A stretch of 64,000 bases of DNA. It comes from Molossus alvarezi. Taxonomy: Eukaryota > Chordata > Mammalia > Chiroptera > Molossidae. The stretch is from the NCBI GenBank assembly GCA_037176705.1, contig CM073886.1, forward strand, positions 122,849,001 through 122,913,000, given 5' to 3'. The notes under the pieces are model-generated. The model was not told where the DNA came from, made no database searches, and saw nothing but the letters and a program-made list of their open reading frames with translations. Numbering within the stretch: position 1 is the first letter of the stretch; every line of letters begins with the position of its first letter. This document shows positions 24,333 to 33,039 of the stretch, piece by piece. Both the position numbers and the translations under genes were made by a program.

Positions 24333-24524
24333 CAGCGGTTCTCAACCTGTGGGTCGCGGCCCCTTTGCAGGTCGAACGACCCTTTCACAGGGGTCGCCTA
24401 AGACATAACAGTAGCAAAATTACAGTTATGAAGTAGCAAGAAAATAATTTTATGGTTGGGGGGTCACCACACTATGAGGAACTGTATTAAAGGGTCGCGG
24501 CATTAGGAAGGCTGAGAAACACTG
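24333..24524. mobile_element. SPIN-like non-autonomous hAT element
   Basis: The left end reads CAGCGGTTCTCAACCTGTGG followed by GTCGCGGCCCC. The right end reads GGCTGAGAAACACTG, which is its near inverted complement. The 192-bp interior is compact with no coding frame and contains paired GGTCG/GGGGTCGCC blocks. This structure matches the SPIN (Space Invader) family known from vesper bats and several distant tetrapods. The 8-bp flanks (CTTGAGGG and CTTAGAGC) match only partly, so the duplication has decayed or the boundary is off by a base. Confidence 0.8.
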
Positions 24525-25261
24525 CTTAGAGCCAATCTCTAGGGAAGCAAGTGAGCCAGTTTTGATTTCTATTTGGGTAGTTCACCCTAGGAATAGAATT
24601 CTGGCTGTTTCACCGACAGATGGAACCAGCAGAACCCAGGCAACCTCAGGGTGAGTGTGTGGATGGGGTACCGTTCGGTCCCCTTGGAACAGCACAGAAT
24701 GACTGTCAAGGCATCAAAGAGCCTTTGCTCAATCACTAAGTTATAAGCATTTGAAAAGAGGGGCCAGGATTTATGCCACGCTACATTTTCAAACGGAACA
24801 AGTAGCTTAATGTTTTCTACATAAGCCTTAACCAGTTGCACGGTGTACAGTGCAGGATATAAATGTCAGCACTGTGACAGGGGCGTGTTGACACGGTCGA
24901 GTGTTCAGAGTCTGCACGCTGTCACTATTCCCCTTCCCTGCGCTGACAGCTTGCTACCGAATTGAACATACCTGGAAAGGAGTCAATTTGGCTTAGAATG
25001 CTGCCCAGTTTCTCTTCAAGTTTCCTCTAGGATCTATTGGGTCTTCCCACAGAGAAAACTGAACTGGGTATGTTCTGCTGGTTCTAATGTAAATGGAGTA
25101 GTCAGAATCTTGTCCTCTGGTGACTCAGCATCAGTTCTGGAAAAGGGAAGTAATTTCCCTGTGCCTCCCCCCCACCCCCCAATCAGTAGGAATATGCTTT
25201 TTGATTGGCAGTACCTTATATGAGGCACAGATTTTCTTAGGGTATTATCAGGTCATAATGA

Positions 25262-25420
25262 TTCTAACCCTGACTGCACATTAGACTCACAGGAGGAACA
25301 TCTAAATATCTAGCTGCCCAGGCCACACCCCAAACCCATTAAATCAAAATCTCTCAGGTGAGGCCCAGTATCAATACTCATTCAAGTTCCCCAGGTGATC
25401 CATAGAGCAGGAGTCCAGGA
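25262..25420. mobile_element. MER5A-like hAT element
   Basis: CTAACCCTGACTGCACATTA, GACTCACAGG, TGCCCAGGCCACACCCCAAA, ATCAAAATCTCTCAGGTGAG and TCCCCAGGTGATCC run in MER5A order. Confidence 0.8.
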
Positions 25421-25429
25421 GTCTTTTCC

Positions 25430-26800
25430 CAAAGGACCATTTGGGCAAGGACAGGAAGGTCAGAGGGCAAAGCTCATAGCCACTGGCATTTTGGAATGGA
25501 AAGACCTCCCTTTGCTATACAGTTTTAAATTGTTCACTGAGTTCTCAAGCAACAGTAACTCGTCCAAAGTAACAGAGTTAGTTGGAGGCAGAGCCAGAAC
25601 CAGAAGCCGGCATTAACTAAGCCTAGGTAGACAGGGTACTAATATGTGAACTAGATCTCCATGAATTAATCAGCTTCATAATCTGGCAGTAATTTTTCTC
25701 TCCTGCGTGTCTGGTTAGAGAACTATTATTATCTACCACCGTGTCTCTGGTCCTCTGGCCTAAGCTGTATGAATAAACGAAAAGCCACTTAGCTCTCGTG
25801 GGTACTATTCTAAAGACGATGGTACTGAGGGGCATTTTAAACGTAAGTTTCTATTGCATAATCACTTATATAGACTAAGATGGAAATTCGCGGTTGAAAC
25901 CAAAGCCTTTAAAAATAGGTTTATATAGTACAACTAACTGATGAAAACTCTCAGAACAGTTCCTTTAATTTCAAGGAATCAAGCATGTCCTCTTTCTAAC
26001 CTAAGTCACTCTTGAAGTCTTAATTTGCCTTGAAAAGTTGACTTTTTTTTTTGGAGGGGGAACTTCTCGCAAAATAAGCTTCTATTGTTGTAATGAAGCA
26101 TAAAATAAATACATCAGTTTGCTTGAGCCGTTCTTAGCCCAAGGCTGCAGGGTTTGGGGGACTCTTACCATACAGTTGATTTGTGGGACCACTTCTACTG
26201 TGCATATGACCACAGTATATTTCAAATGCAAAAGAGCTGGAGGGTCATGGGAAGAAGCGGGGGGGGGGGTACCCAGATGATATCCTGGCTATAGCTCACT
26301 ATTGCTTTATTTTGAGATAGTGTCAAATTTTCTACCTTTGTTACCTACATACCTCCCTCAATGACCTCTAACTTATAATGTATCATACCTTGTTTTATGC
26401 GACAGATAAACTTTTGAAGAGTTGGTAAAATATATCAAATCATAGCTGCTGTGCCCTAATAAAGCGATCTCTAAAACATTTGTGAGAGGCGCAATCACAG
26501 ATTTATTTTCTAATATGAATACCTGATTTCTTTCCTTAAGAGTTAACATTGTCAGGTGTGGAGTGAACTACCCCCCATCCCCACCCGGTTCCAGCTAGCA
26601 GATTTACCCTATCTTTCTAGAACCGGAACTTTTCTGAACAGAGTCTACAGTGCCCAGATGTTTGTTCTGGAAATCATGTCCCTTCTGTGTTTTCTGACTC
26701 CGTTTTGTGAAACCTCAGCCTCTTCCCTTGCAAGGGCAGTTTAGGATAGAAAGGCACTTGTTTTTCAGACAAGGTCTTTGGAAGAGGGAAAAAAACCCAG
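25430..26800. other. Intron 2 DNA near exon 2, nothing recognised
   Basis: AT-leaning unique-looking sequence; a G run lies at 26260-26269. No exon or named repeat. Confidence 0.45.
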
Positions 26801-26803
26801 CGG

Positions 26804-26805
<2 letters not shown>

Positions 26806-26834
<29 letters not shown>

Positions 26835-26879
26835 GGAGAGAGAGAGAGAGAGCGAGAGCGAGAGAGAGAGAGAGAGAGG
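26806..26879. repeat. Composite (TG)n(GA)n microsatellite
   Basis: TG repeats at 26806-26834 pass directly into GA repeats to 26879. It begins about 290 nt downstream of the exon 2 donor. In the GDNF transcript it reads as CU repeats followed by CA repeats. Confidence 0.95.
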
Positions 26880-27166
26880 TTGGGGAAGTGGAGAAAGGGG
26901 ACAACTGTGATGGTGGTGGCCTAGAAAACATCTGTTTATCAGAATGCTAATTAGACAGCATACAAAGTTGATACCCCGAGAGCTGGGCAAACCAGCACGT
27001 GTCAAATACAGACTAGGCGTCCGGGCCTGGGCGGCAGCAGCCTGCAGCGCCAGCGCGAGCCGGGGAGGCGATGCTGCCGGTGGGCTGGCTTGGGGTGCGT
27101 GCGGGCGGCAGGTGGGGTGCGGGGGGTCCGCCGGCGGGCCCCCCGCGGGGAGGGAACGGTTCTTAC

Positions 27167-27317
27167 AGTCACTGCTCAGCGCGAAGGGCGCGCGGCGGCG
27201 GCCGAGGGAGCGGTCTTCGGCGGGCGCCTCGGGAGGCCTCTTACCGGCGGGCAGCGGGAAGGCGGACGCGGTGTGGAGCAGCACCAGGCAGACAGCCACG
27301 ACATCCCATAACTTCAT
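27167..27317 (-). CDS. GDNF: GDNF coding exon 2: residues 1-50, signal peptide and pro-region
   Basis: The start ATG is at 27317-27315. The preceding text, GACTCTAAG, has a purine at -1 and -2 but a T-free weak-to-moderate context. The first 19 residues (MKLWDVVAVCLVLLHTASA) form a signal peptide with a hydrophobic core, cleaved before FPLPAG. The pro-region follows with PPEAPAEDRSLGRRRAPF and ends SSD. The exon stops after one base of codon 51 at donor GACT|GTAAGA (GT at 27166-27165). These 151 nt plus 485 nt of exon 3 give 636 nt, exactly 211 codons and a stop, the usual mammalian length. The frame stays open into the intron for a while, which has no meaning. The exon lies in a CpG island. 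As far as I remember these 50 residues are the same as human. Confidence 0.97.
27243..27244 (-). promoter_or_regulatory. Alternative 5' splice site in exon 2 (short pro-region isoform)
   Basis: Inside the codons for PLPAGKR the text GCCG|GTAAGA forms a donor with the same GTAAGA as the main one. Its use removes 27167-27244, exactly 78 nt (26 codons), and joins GCC-G to CC-AAT-ATG, giving Ala-Ala-Asn-Met. This is the known beta-pro (short) GDNF form of 185 residues before processing. The mature factor is unchanged. Confidence 0.8.
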
Positions 27318-27343
27318 CTTAGAGTCCCGGGCGGCGGCGGCAC
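27318..27343 (-). other. GDNF: GDNF exon 2, 5' untranslated part
   Basis: Twenty-six nt between the inferred acceptor (GGGCGCAG at 27344) and the ATG. It reads GTGCCGCCGCCGCCCGGGAC followed by TCTAAG. The acceptor tract (TTCTCTCGCCCGCGGGCGCAG region) is short on pyrimidines. Confidence 0.7.
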
Positions 27344-30300
27344 CTGCGCCCGCGGGCGAGAGAACCGGAGAACGCAATTAAGCCTGGGCGCCGCCCTGGG
27401 CGCAGCAGCCCCGCGCCCCCTCCAAATCTGTCACCGCCCCTCTCCGAGGCCGCCGCAGTCCAGCGGTCCCCTGGGCATCTCCGTCCCCCTTCCAAGTCCC
27501 CCACTCGGTCCCCATCCCGGGTGCCGCCCCAGCGCGCGGCTCTCTCTCGCTGTCCAGCCACAAGTGCCTTTCTCCCGCCACCCTATCCCAGGGGTCTTAT
27601 TTTTCACCCAGGCCCGCTGCTCCCGCTGGTCCCAATTAGAGGCCACCAGGCCACCTGACCAGTCCCCATTTCTGGCGCGCACCCCCCCCCCTTTCTCCAA
27701 GGGCCGACCGGGAAGCCCCCACGCTGTCTGTCCTCCGCCCTAGCCAGAGACCTCCCCTCTCCGCAGGGCAGGTCCCGCGAGCGACAGGAAACCAGCTCTC
27801 AAACCAAGTAAGCCACTGGGTCTTTTGTTTTAGAATGAAATCAAGAGCACCTGGGCAGGGGTTCCCGATCCTGCTCCCAGATAAGCGGAGGCAGGCTCTG
27901 TGCAACCTGCACCCCATTCGCCTCCCCGCTTCATTCTTCCCACCTATTTTGTCGTCGGAACAAGAAGTTAGTAGAGACTTGGATACTTTGGGCCGGTATG
28001 GGATTATCTGCGTTAAATTGCATAATTCCCCGAAGCATCAGCTAGATTTAAATCACTAGTTCCACCTCTTAAAGCTATGAATATTAAATAACGTATGACA
28101 AAGCCAAGAGGAGCATAAAGTAAGCGCTCAACCAATGATTCAGTATGGCTTTTAGGTAGGGATTGCATTTGTCTTGAAGATGTTAATCCTTCGTGGTATA
28201 TACCCCAACACCTTTATTTTTGCGAGATTCCAACTCTAAATCTTTCCCCCTTCCAGAGGAGTCTCGAGCTCCCCGCGTCCCGGGTCACAGTCACTCCTGG
28301 ACGATTGTACCCGGTCCCGGCCTCAGCGGCGCCGGAAGGCCTAGGCCACCAACGCGCACAGGGTGGGGGCCCAGCTCTTCTTAGCGAGGGGGCTCCGTTT
28401 GGCTTCTCAGTCCTCACACCCTGGAGAGCAGGGCAAAGCAGCGAGGGGGTAGGGCGAGGAAAAGGCTCTGTCAACTTCGGGCCAAACTCCACCCAATTAG
28501 GAGGTGGGGAGGGAAGCCGGGGACCTCGAGGTGCGGTATTACCCAGTGTCCCATTTTCTAAGGGAATTCTCAAGTGGAAACTACAAGATTCGTGCAGTTG
28601 ATTATGCCTTCTCCTCCAAATAAAACGGGTTCTTAGGAAAACCTCTGAGCTTTTTCCACAGGAGAGAGTAAGACAGTTTTCAGGCAAAGCAGAATCCTGG
28701 GCGCCTTTCCTCTATTAATTCCCAGGCCTACCGCCTCCCTTTCAGTAGCCGCCCCTACTTCCCCCATCTCCACCCACAACTCCCGCCTGGGTTCCCGTGA
28801 AGGCCACCCGGGGAAGCATTGAATGCGGCCGCCACCTCCCACCGCTGCGGAAACGAATGCATTTTTCATCCCCAGGGAGTCTGTCTGGTCGCCACGCAGC
28901 TGTTGTGCTCCAGGAGTTGGTACGGACTAGGTACTCGAGCAACCTGCAGCTCTGGGCGCCTCAGGCCGCGCTGGTTGGTTTACAGTCCCGTGGAAAAGCA
29001 AAGGCACTGGGTTCGGGGGCACGGCCCCAGGCCAAACTGTACCGAGGCCGAGCAAAATGAGCGCCGCGTTAGCACCGAGGGCTGGAGGACTTAAGACCTC
29101 CCACCCTCTCTCCGGGTGCCAGCTCCCGGGTGCGTGCGAAACGGCTGGCCGCCCTGAAGGGCAGGCAGGCGCGGGGTTAATGCGCCACTCCAAATCGAGG
29201 TGCTCGCCAGCAGGAAGCGACCGAGGCACCAGATTCCGATTCCGCATTAAAAGGGGTTTTCCTTTTTTTTTCCTGCTTGGCCGATGGAGGGCTTTTTTAA
29301 TTGGACGTGGAGACCCTCCATTTGAAGTGTGGCGAAGCCGGCAAAGGGGGAAACGGTGGAAAACTCCCCGCCTTGCCAGAGGAGGCTCCCGGCTCCCCTT
29401 CCAGTACTGGGCCGGGTGCGGCGCAGGCCCCGAGAGCGCTCTCCACCACCCCCGACTGGGGAGGGCGAATTCTTCCCTCTGAGCACCGCGGGGCCGGTTC
29501 CATTGGTTCCCCGAGGAAGAGGAAGGGGCCTGGAGGCCGGGCATTCTAGGCGGTCAACAAAGACGCTTTCTCTGAGCCCTTCTGTCCCCCACCCCCGCTC
29601 GCAGCTTCCCTATTTGTCTCTATCGTTTTCAAAGCACTTCTGCCCGACGTATTTCTGCCGCCTTTACTACGCGCGTTTCTTAACCAGCTACCACGTGCGG
29701 TAACCAAGCTTTTGTCCCGAAGTCGGCCTTGCCAGGTGCCACCGCATCCCTTCTTGTACCCCACAGGCTGGTCCCCTTCCGCGCCAGGCAGGACAAAAGG
29801 AGCGTGTCGGGGGCGCGGGCACCTGGTGGTCCCCAGGCCGGAGCGGAAAGGACGCTTCAGGGCTGGAATGCGGGCAGAAGGCCGCTCGCACTGGGGCGCT
29901 TTTGAGTTCCCAGCACCAGGGGGCACCAGAAACCGCCGGAGTGCCATAGCGCCCACGCAGGCGGGAGGCTGCGTTGTCATTTTAAGTATAAAACCGGTGA
30001 ATAAGCACCCCCCCTACAGTCCTCTCCAAATCCAAATTACTCGTGGAACTTAAGGATGTCCTCACCAGCATCCCCGCTTTTCAGACTCCTCTCTCTCCAT
30101 CCTCTCCCTAGTTTTCCTCTTCCCACCTCACCTGGCCTGGTTTTCCGAAACCTACATTTAGAACTCCTCCTGCCCAGATTCCGAAGTCTGGGTGACAGCT
30201 TCACAGCGAGTAAGCGCTCCCGCCGCCAGTGCCCCCGCACCTTCCTGTGTTTGGCAGGCTGGGAGGTTTCCTTGGGCTTTGCCTTCAAGATCCAGATCTC

Positions 30301-31905
30301 AGGGTGAGAATAGAGAGGCGGCGGGGTGGTGGTGGTGGTGGTGCTGTAACTCAGGGTTTTCCTTTGGGGTAGGGGCAGAAGTTGCTGACAGATATATTGC
30401 TGTACTTAAATGTACCTCGTGTCCTAGACTGTCAGAGGACTTATTCTCCCCATGTTGGGCCCAAGATCCAGGAAAGGAAAAAGAATGAAGGACGCTTTCT
30501 GTAGACCTGTGCAGGGATCTCCCTGTTAAAGGGTCCGAGGTCGAGTTTCAGGTCCAGGGGTACCCGAACCCCTTGAGAGAGTGGGGGTTGGGACGCTGCG
30601 CGCTTCCCGGACACCTAACACTAATTGTAAAGGCGCACTGCCCCCCCCCTTCCCTGCCAAGTTGCGAAACAACGGGGGCGAGACCTGGTCAGGGCAGGGT
30701 GGAAGCGCAGCAGCTCTCTCTTGGAGGGTTTTGGGGGAGGAGGTTTGTGCGTGAGGTTGGAAGCCACATCTTCCCTTCGGAATATTTTAAGTGTAGATTC
30801 GAAACACCGAGGAGTCGTCGAGCGCGCTGACATATTCTCGGCAGTGGCTGGAAGAGTTATGTTTGTTCCTGCTAATATGCAGAAATGTAGGGAGCACAGA
30901 GTTGGGAGCCCCCCCCCCGCCTCCCGGGGCGCGCGCATTGACTTTGCGGGCGAGTTTGCCACCGCCAAAACTGGGGAGCAGGGAGGGCGCCAACAGGCTG
31001 AGGGGGTCCGGCGAAAGTCTGTTCCCCACCGCGACGTGGGTTCGTTTTCACCGGGTAGGGCTGGGAACCAAACCGAGACGGAATCTGCCGAGATGGTGCA
31101 AGGTAGTGGTGGGGGTGTTGCTGGGGAGTTGGCATTGAGTGTAGGAGAAAAGAATTAATTAAAATAATCACATCGACGGCCTGGCGGAGAACTGGGGCGG
31201 GGGTGGGGGTGGGGTGGGGGAGTGTCTGTTTGAGGTGGAGACCCGAGTCCTGACCTGTCCAGGGAGACTCTCTCCTAACCTCGACGGGGATGGTTAGTTG
31301 GGGTTGCAGGCATTAGGAACGTGCAAGCAACCGAGTTCCGAAAAGGGCGAGGAATGTAGCTTTGCAAGACCGCGCCCTGAGGAGGTGAACTCTCTATTTT
31401 AAGTTCTCAGCACCTTTACAGCAGCCCCTCCGGGGCCTGTGCTTTCTCTTGAAACAGACCAAAACAAGCTCATCAGTAAGTTTCACTCCCTGCAATGGTA
31501 TCTATGCAGCTGCACGTCCAGAGAGGAAACTGGTCGCGGTGGGTTCAAAGATGACCCCAGCCGCGCACTGTCCCGGGACTTGACAGAAGAGCGCCCCGCC
31601 GAGTCGGGGAGGGAAACTACCCCTCTCGGGTATTCCGGGGTCTACAAGCATCAAGGGCACCAAGATCTTTGCTTATGTGGGAAGGCAACCTGCCCCTCCG
31701 CAAGGCCAGCCTCTCTCGCTTTCAACTTCTCTCTTTCCTCTGTCCACCCTGCACTACCGTTTCCTTTAGTCTTTCCTCTTTCCAATCTCACCGCCGCTCA
31801 GGGGTCCAACCTCGCCCCCTGTCTCCAGCGCCTCGCAGCCCGGGGTGCCCGCCGGCGACTGAGGCGCCACCTGCCCCCTCCACCTGGGCCCGCTACAAGA
31901 CTTAC
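27344..31905 (-). other. GDNF intron 1 (4.56 kb)
   Basis: Bounded by a consensus donor GAG|GTAAGT (GT at 31905-31904) and the acceptor AG at 27345-27344. It contains no SINE or other named repeat. The sequence is GC-rich over 28250-29500 and again toward exon 1, with a G-quadruplex-type run at 31195-31220. Open frames up to about 205 codons on both strands have no domain. Alternative first exons of GDNF known in other mammals could lie here, but none can be fixed by eye. Confidence 0.75.
31195..31220 (+). other. G-quadruplex-type motif in GDNF intron 1
   Basis: Five runs of four or five G separated by single C or T bases (pattern G4-C-G5-T-G5-T-G4-T-G5) on the strand opposite to GDNF transcription. 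Confidence 0.85.
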
Positions 31906-32978
31906 CTCGGATCCGGTCTCCGCAGACCCCCAGTTGGACATTAACTCCAGGAGCCCCAAGTCCCAGCCAGTACACCCATCCGGGCCGAGGGCAGGAGCGC
32001 GGAGCCCCGCCCCACAGTTCAGGGGCACGACGAGTTCGCAATCCTGGGGCTGCTCGGGGCTGTTCGGGCGCGCGGGAGGCGGCGGCCAAGGCTCCCGCCG
32101 CCGCCGCGAGAAGGGCGAAAGATGCCGACAGCTCCCCCACCGGCCCCACACACCCCCAGAAGCTGAGGTCCGAGCAGCCGCCGCTGCCTTGGGTGGGGGG
32201 TGACACGGCTGCGAGGGCCCTGGGCGCGGCGTGCGGCTCAGCGGCGGCGGCCGCGCTCCGCGCCTTCTCGGGGCGCAGCGCCTGGGTGCACGAGATGGGC
32301 CGGGCTGACGGTGCCGCCGGAGCTGAGATCTTGCCTGGAAATCCGAACGAGACACCACGTCAACCAACGCAGGGAGTCGGTTGAAGACATGAGGGCGCCA
32401 GGAGCGCAGGCTGGTCCTTGAGAGCCCGGGCCGGGGGGCCGAGGGGCCGGGGGGCCGGGGTGGGGGAAGGGAGTCGCGGGGCCCCTGGAGGGGAGGGGTC
32501 GGATGGCGGCGGTGGAAAAGGGAAAGAAGAGCAGTGAGGAGGCGCCCTAGCGCCCGAGTCGGGAGCTCGGGGTGCGAGTGGGCGACGCGAGGCGCCCCTC
32601 CCGGGGGTGCAGGGGGAGCGCTCCGCGGCTGGAGACGCTGCTGGGTTCGCGCCTCCTCCTCCCAGGGCAGATCCGGAGGAATGTGCGGAGCTCTGCGCAG
32701 CTCAGCCGGAGGGGGCAATCCGAACTTGACTTCGGCGTGCGCACTGGCTTCGTCCCCGCGCCGCGCGCTTTGGAGGAGGGCGCGCTGTCGGTGGAGGGCT
32801 GCGCTCGGCGTTCCTCGCGCCCGTCGACGGCTTTCCTTCCCCCTCGGTATCCAGCCCTGTCGTTCGTTCTGCAGGGCAGAGGAAGGCAGCGGCGAGGAGA
32901 GGAGCTGCGGGCCGGAGTTCCCCTAGCACGACGAAGGAGAGGTGTGGAGCAGCCAGGGAGGGAAGCCGAGCGTTTGCC
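31906..32978 (-). other. GDNF: GDNF exon 1, non-coding (inferred)
   Basis: The 3' edge is the consensus donor GGATCCGAG|GTAAGT, and GGATCCGAG joined to GTGCCGCCGCC agrees with what I recall of the human GDNF 5' UTR. The 5' edge is placed about 25-30 nt downstream of the TATA box at 33003-33009 and is approximate. The exon is about 1.07 kb and extremely GC-rich, with a C-rich block at 32425-32470 in the RNA sense. It holds a short uORF starting at 31941 that continues into exon 2. A 306-codon open frame on this strand (32718-31798) starts at TTG, not ATG, and is a composition effect. Confidence 0.65.
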
Positions 32979-33002
32979 AGGGGACGCTGAGAGCGGGGAT
33001 GC

Positions 33003-33009
33003 ATTTATA
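33003..33009 (-). promoter_or_regulatory. TATA box of GDNF promoter
   Basis: Minus strand GCCCTATAAATGCATCC at the upstream edge of the CpG island, in a position that suits exon 1. The sequence and placement fit a TATA-containing GDNF promoter. Confidence 0.65.
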
Positions 33010-33023
33010 GGGCGCTCACTTCG

Positions 33024-33029
33024 TGACGT
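33024..33029 (-). promoter_or_regulatory. CRE-like site upstream of the TATA box
   Basis: GGCACGTCACGAAG on the minus strand contains a CRE half site (CGTCA / TGACG) 15 bp upstream of the TATA box. GDNF is known to respond to cAMP/CREB, so a functional role is plausible but inferred. Confidence 0.45.
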
Positions 33030-33039
33030 GCCCTCCAGT

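Larger units (their letters stand above)
9714..27166 (-). other. GDNF intron 2 (17.45 kb)
   Basis: Runs from donor GT at 27166-27165 (GACT|GTAAGA) to acceptor AG at 9715-9714. It holds only two SINEs (13188-13411, 21133-21350), a SPIN-like hAT element, and MIR, L2, MER5 and MER20 remnants listed separately. There is a (C)13-like run at 9851-9865 about 140 nt upstream of the acceptor. Long parts (12430-13050, 13420-15390, 16000-20830, 21850-23120, 25430-26800) show no repeat or exon I can name. Conserved regulatory DNA could lie there but cannot be judged from one sequence. Confidence 0.9.
27010..27700. other. CpG-rich island covering GDNF exon 2
   Basis: Dense CG dinucleotides and high GC span exon 2 and its flanks. 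Many long frames on both strands here are a result of composition. Confidence 0.75.
6588..32978 (-). other. GDNF: GDNF gene, full inferred transcription unit
   Basis: Minus-strand gene with non-coding exon 1 (about 32978 to 31906), exon 2 (27343-27167) and exon 3 (9713 to about 6588). GDNF is a secreted cystine-knot growth factor of the TGF-beta superfamily. It signals through GFRA1 and RET and acts in kidney and enteric nerve development and neuron survival. Coding exons and their junction are read directly. The exon 1 donor is a consensus GAG|GTAAGT and fits my memory of the human mRNA junction. The transcription start and poly(A) site are inferred from a TATA box and an AATAAA. The gene fills about 26 kb, a layout like that of other mammals. 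Confidence 0.85.
31780..33030. other. CpG island at the GDNF promoter and exon 1
   Basis: Very high GC with frequent CG dinucleotides, ending abruptly near 33030 where AT-richer DNA begins. It covers exon 1 and the TATA region. Confidence 0.8.

Noticed and set aside
26715..27377. 220-codon frame reading through GDNF exon 2 into the intron, starting at an ATG 60 nt before the known one
   Set aside because: Splicing ends the exon at 27167, and the earlier ATG lies upstream of the acceptor at 27344, so it is intronic. The known start at 27317 gives the usual signal peptide.
31439..32203. 254-codon plus-strand frame opposite exon 1
   Set aside because: GC-rich shadow frame with no domain and no start context; overlaps several equally long frames on the other strand.
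31798..32718. 306-codon frame on the minus strand in GDNF exon 1
   Set aside because: It begins at TTG (no ATG), is proline/arginine-rich from GC composition, and runs past the exon 1 donor. The first ATG in this frame is the short uORF at 31941.
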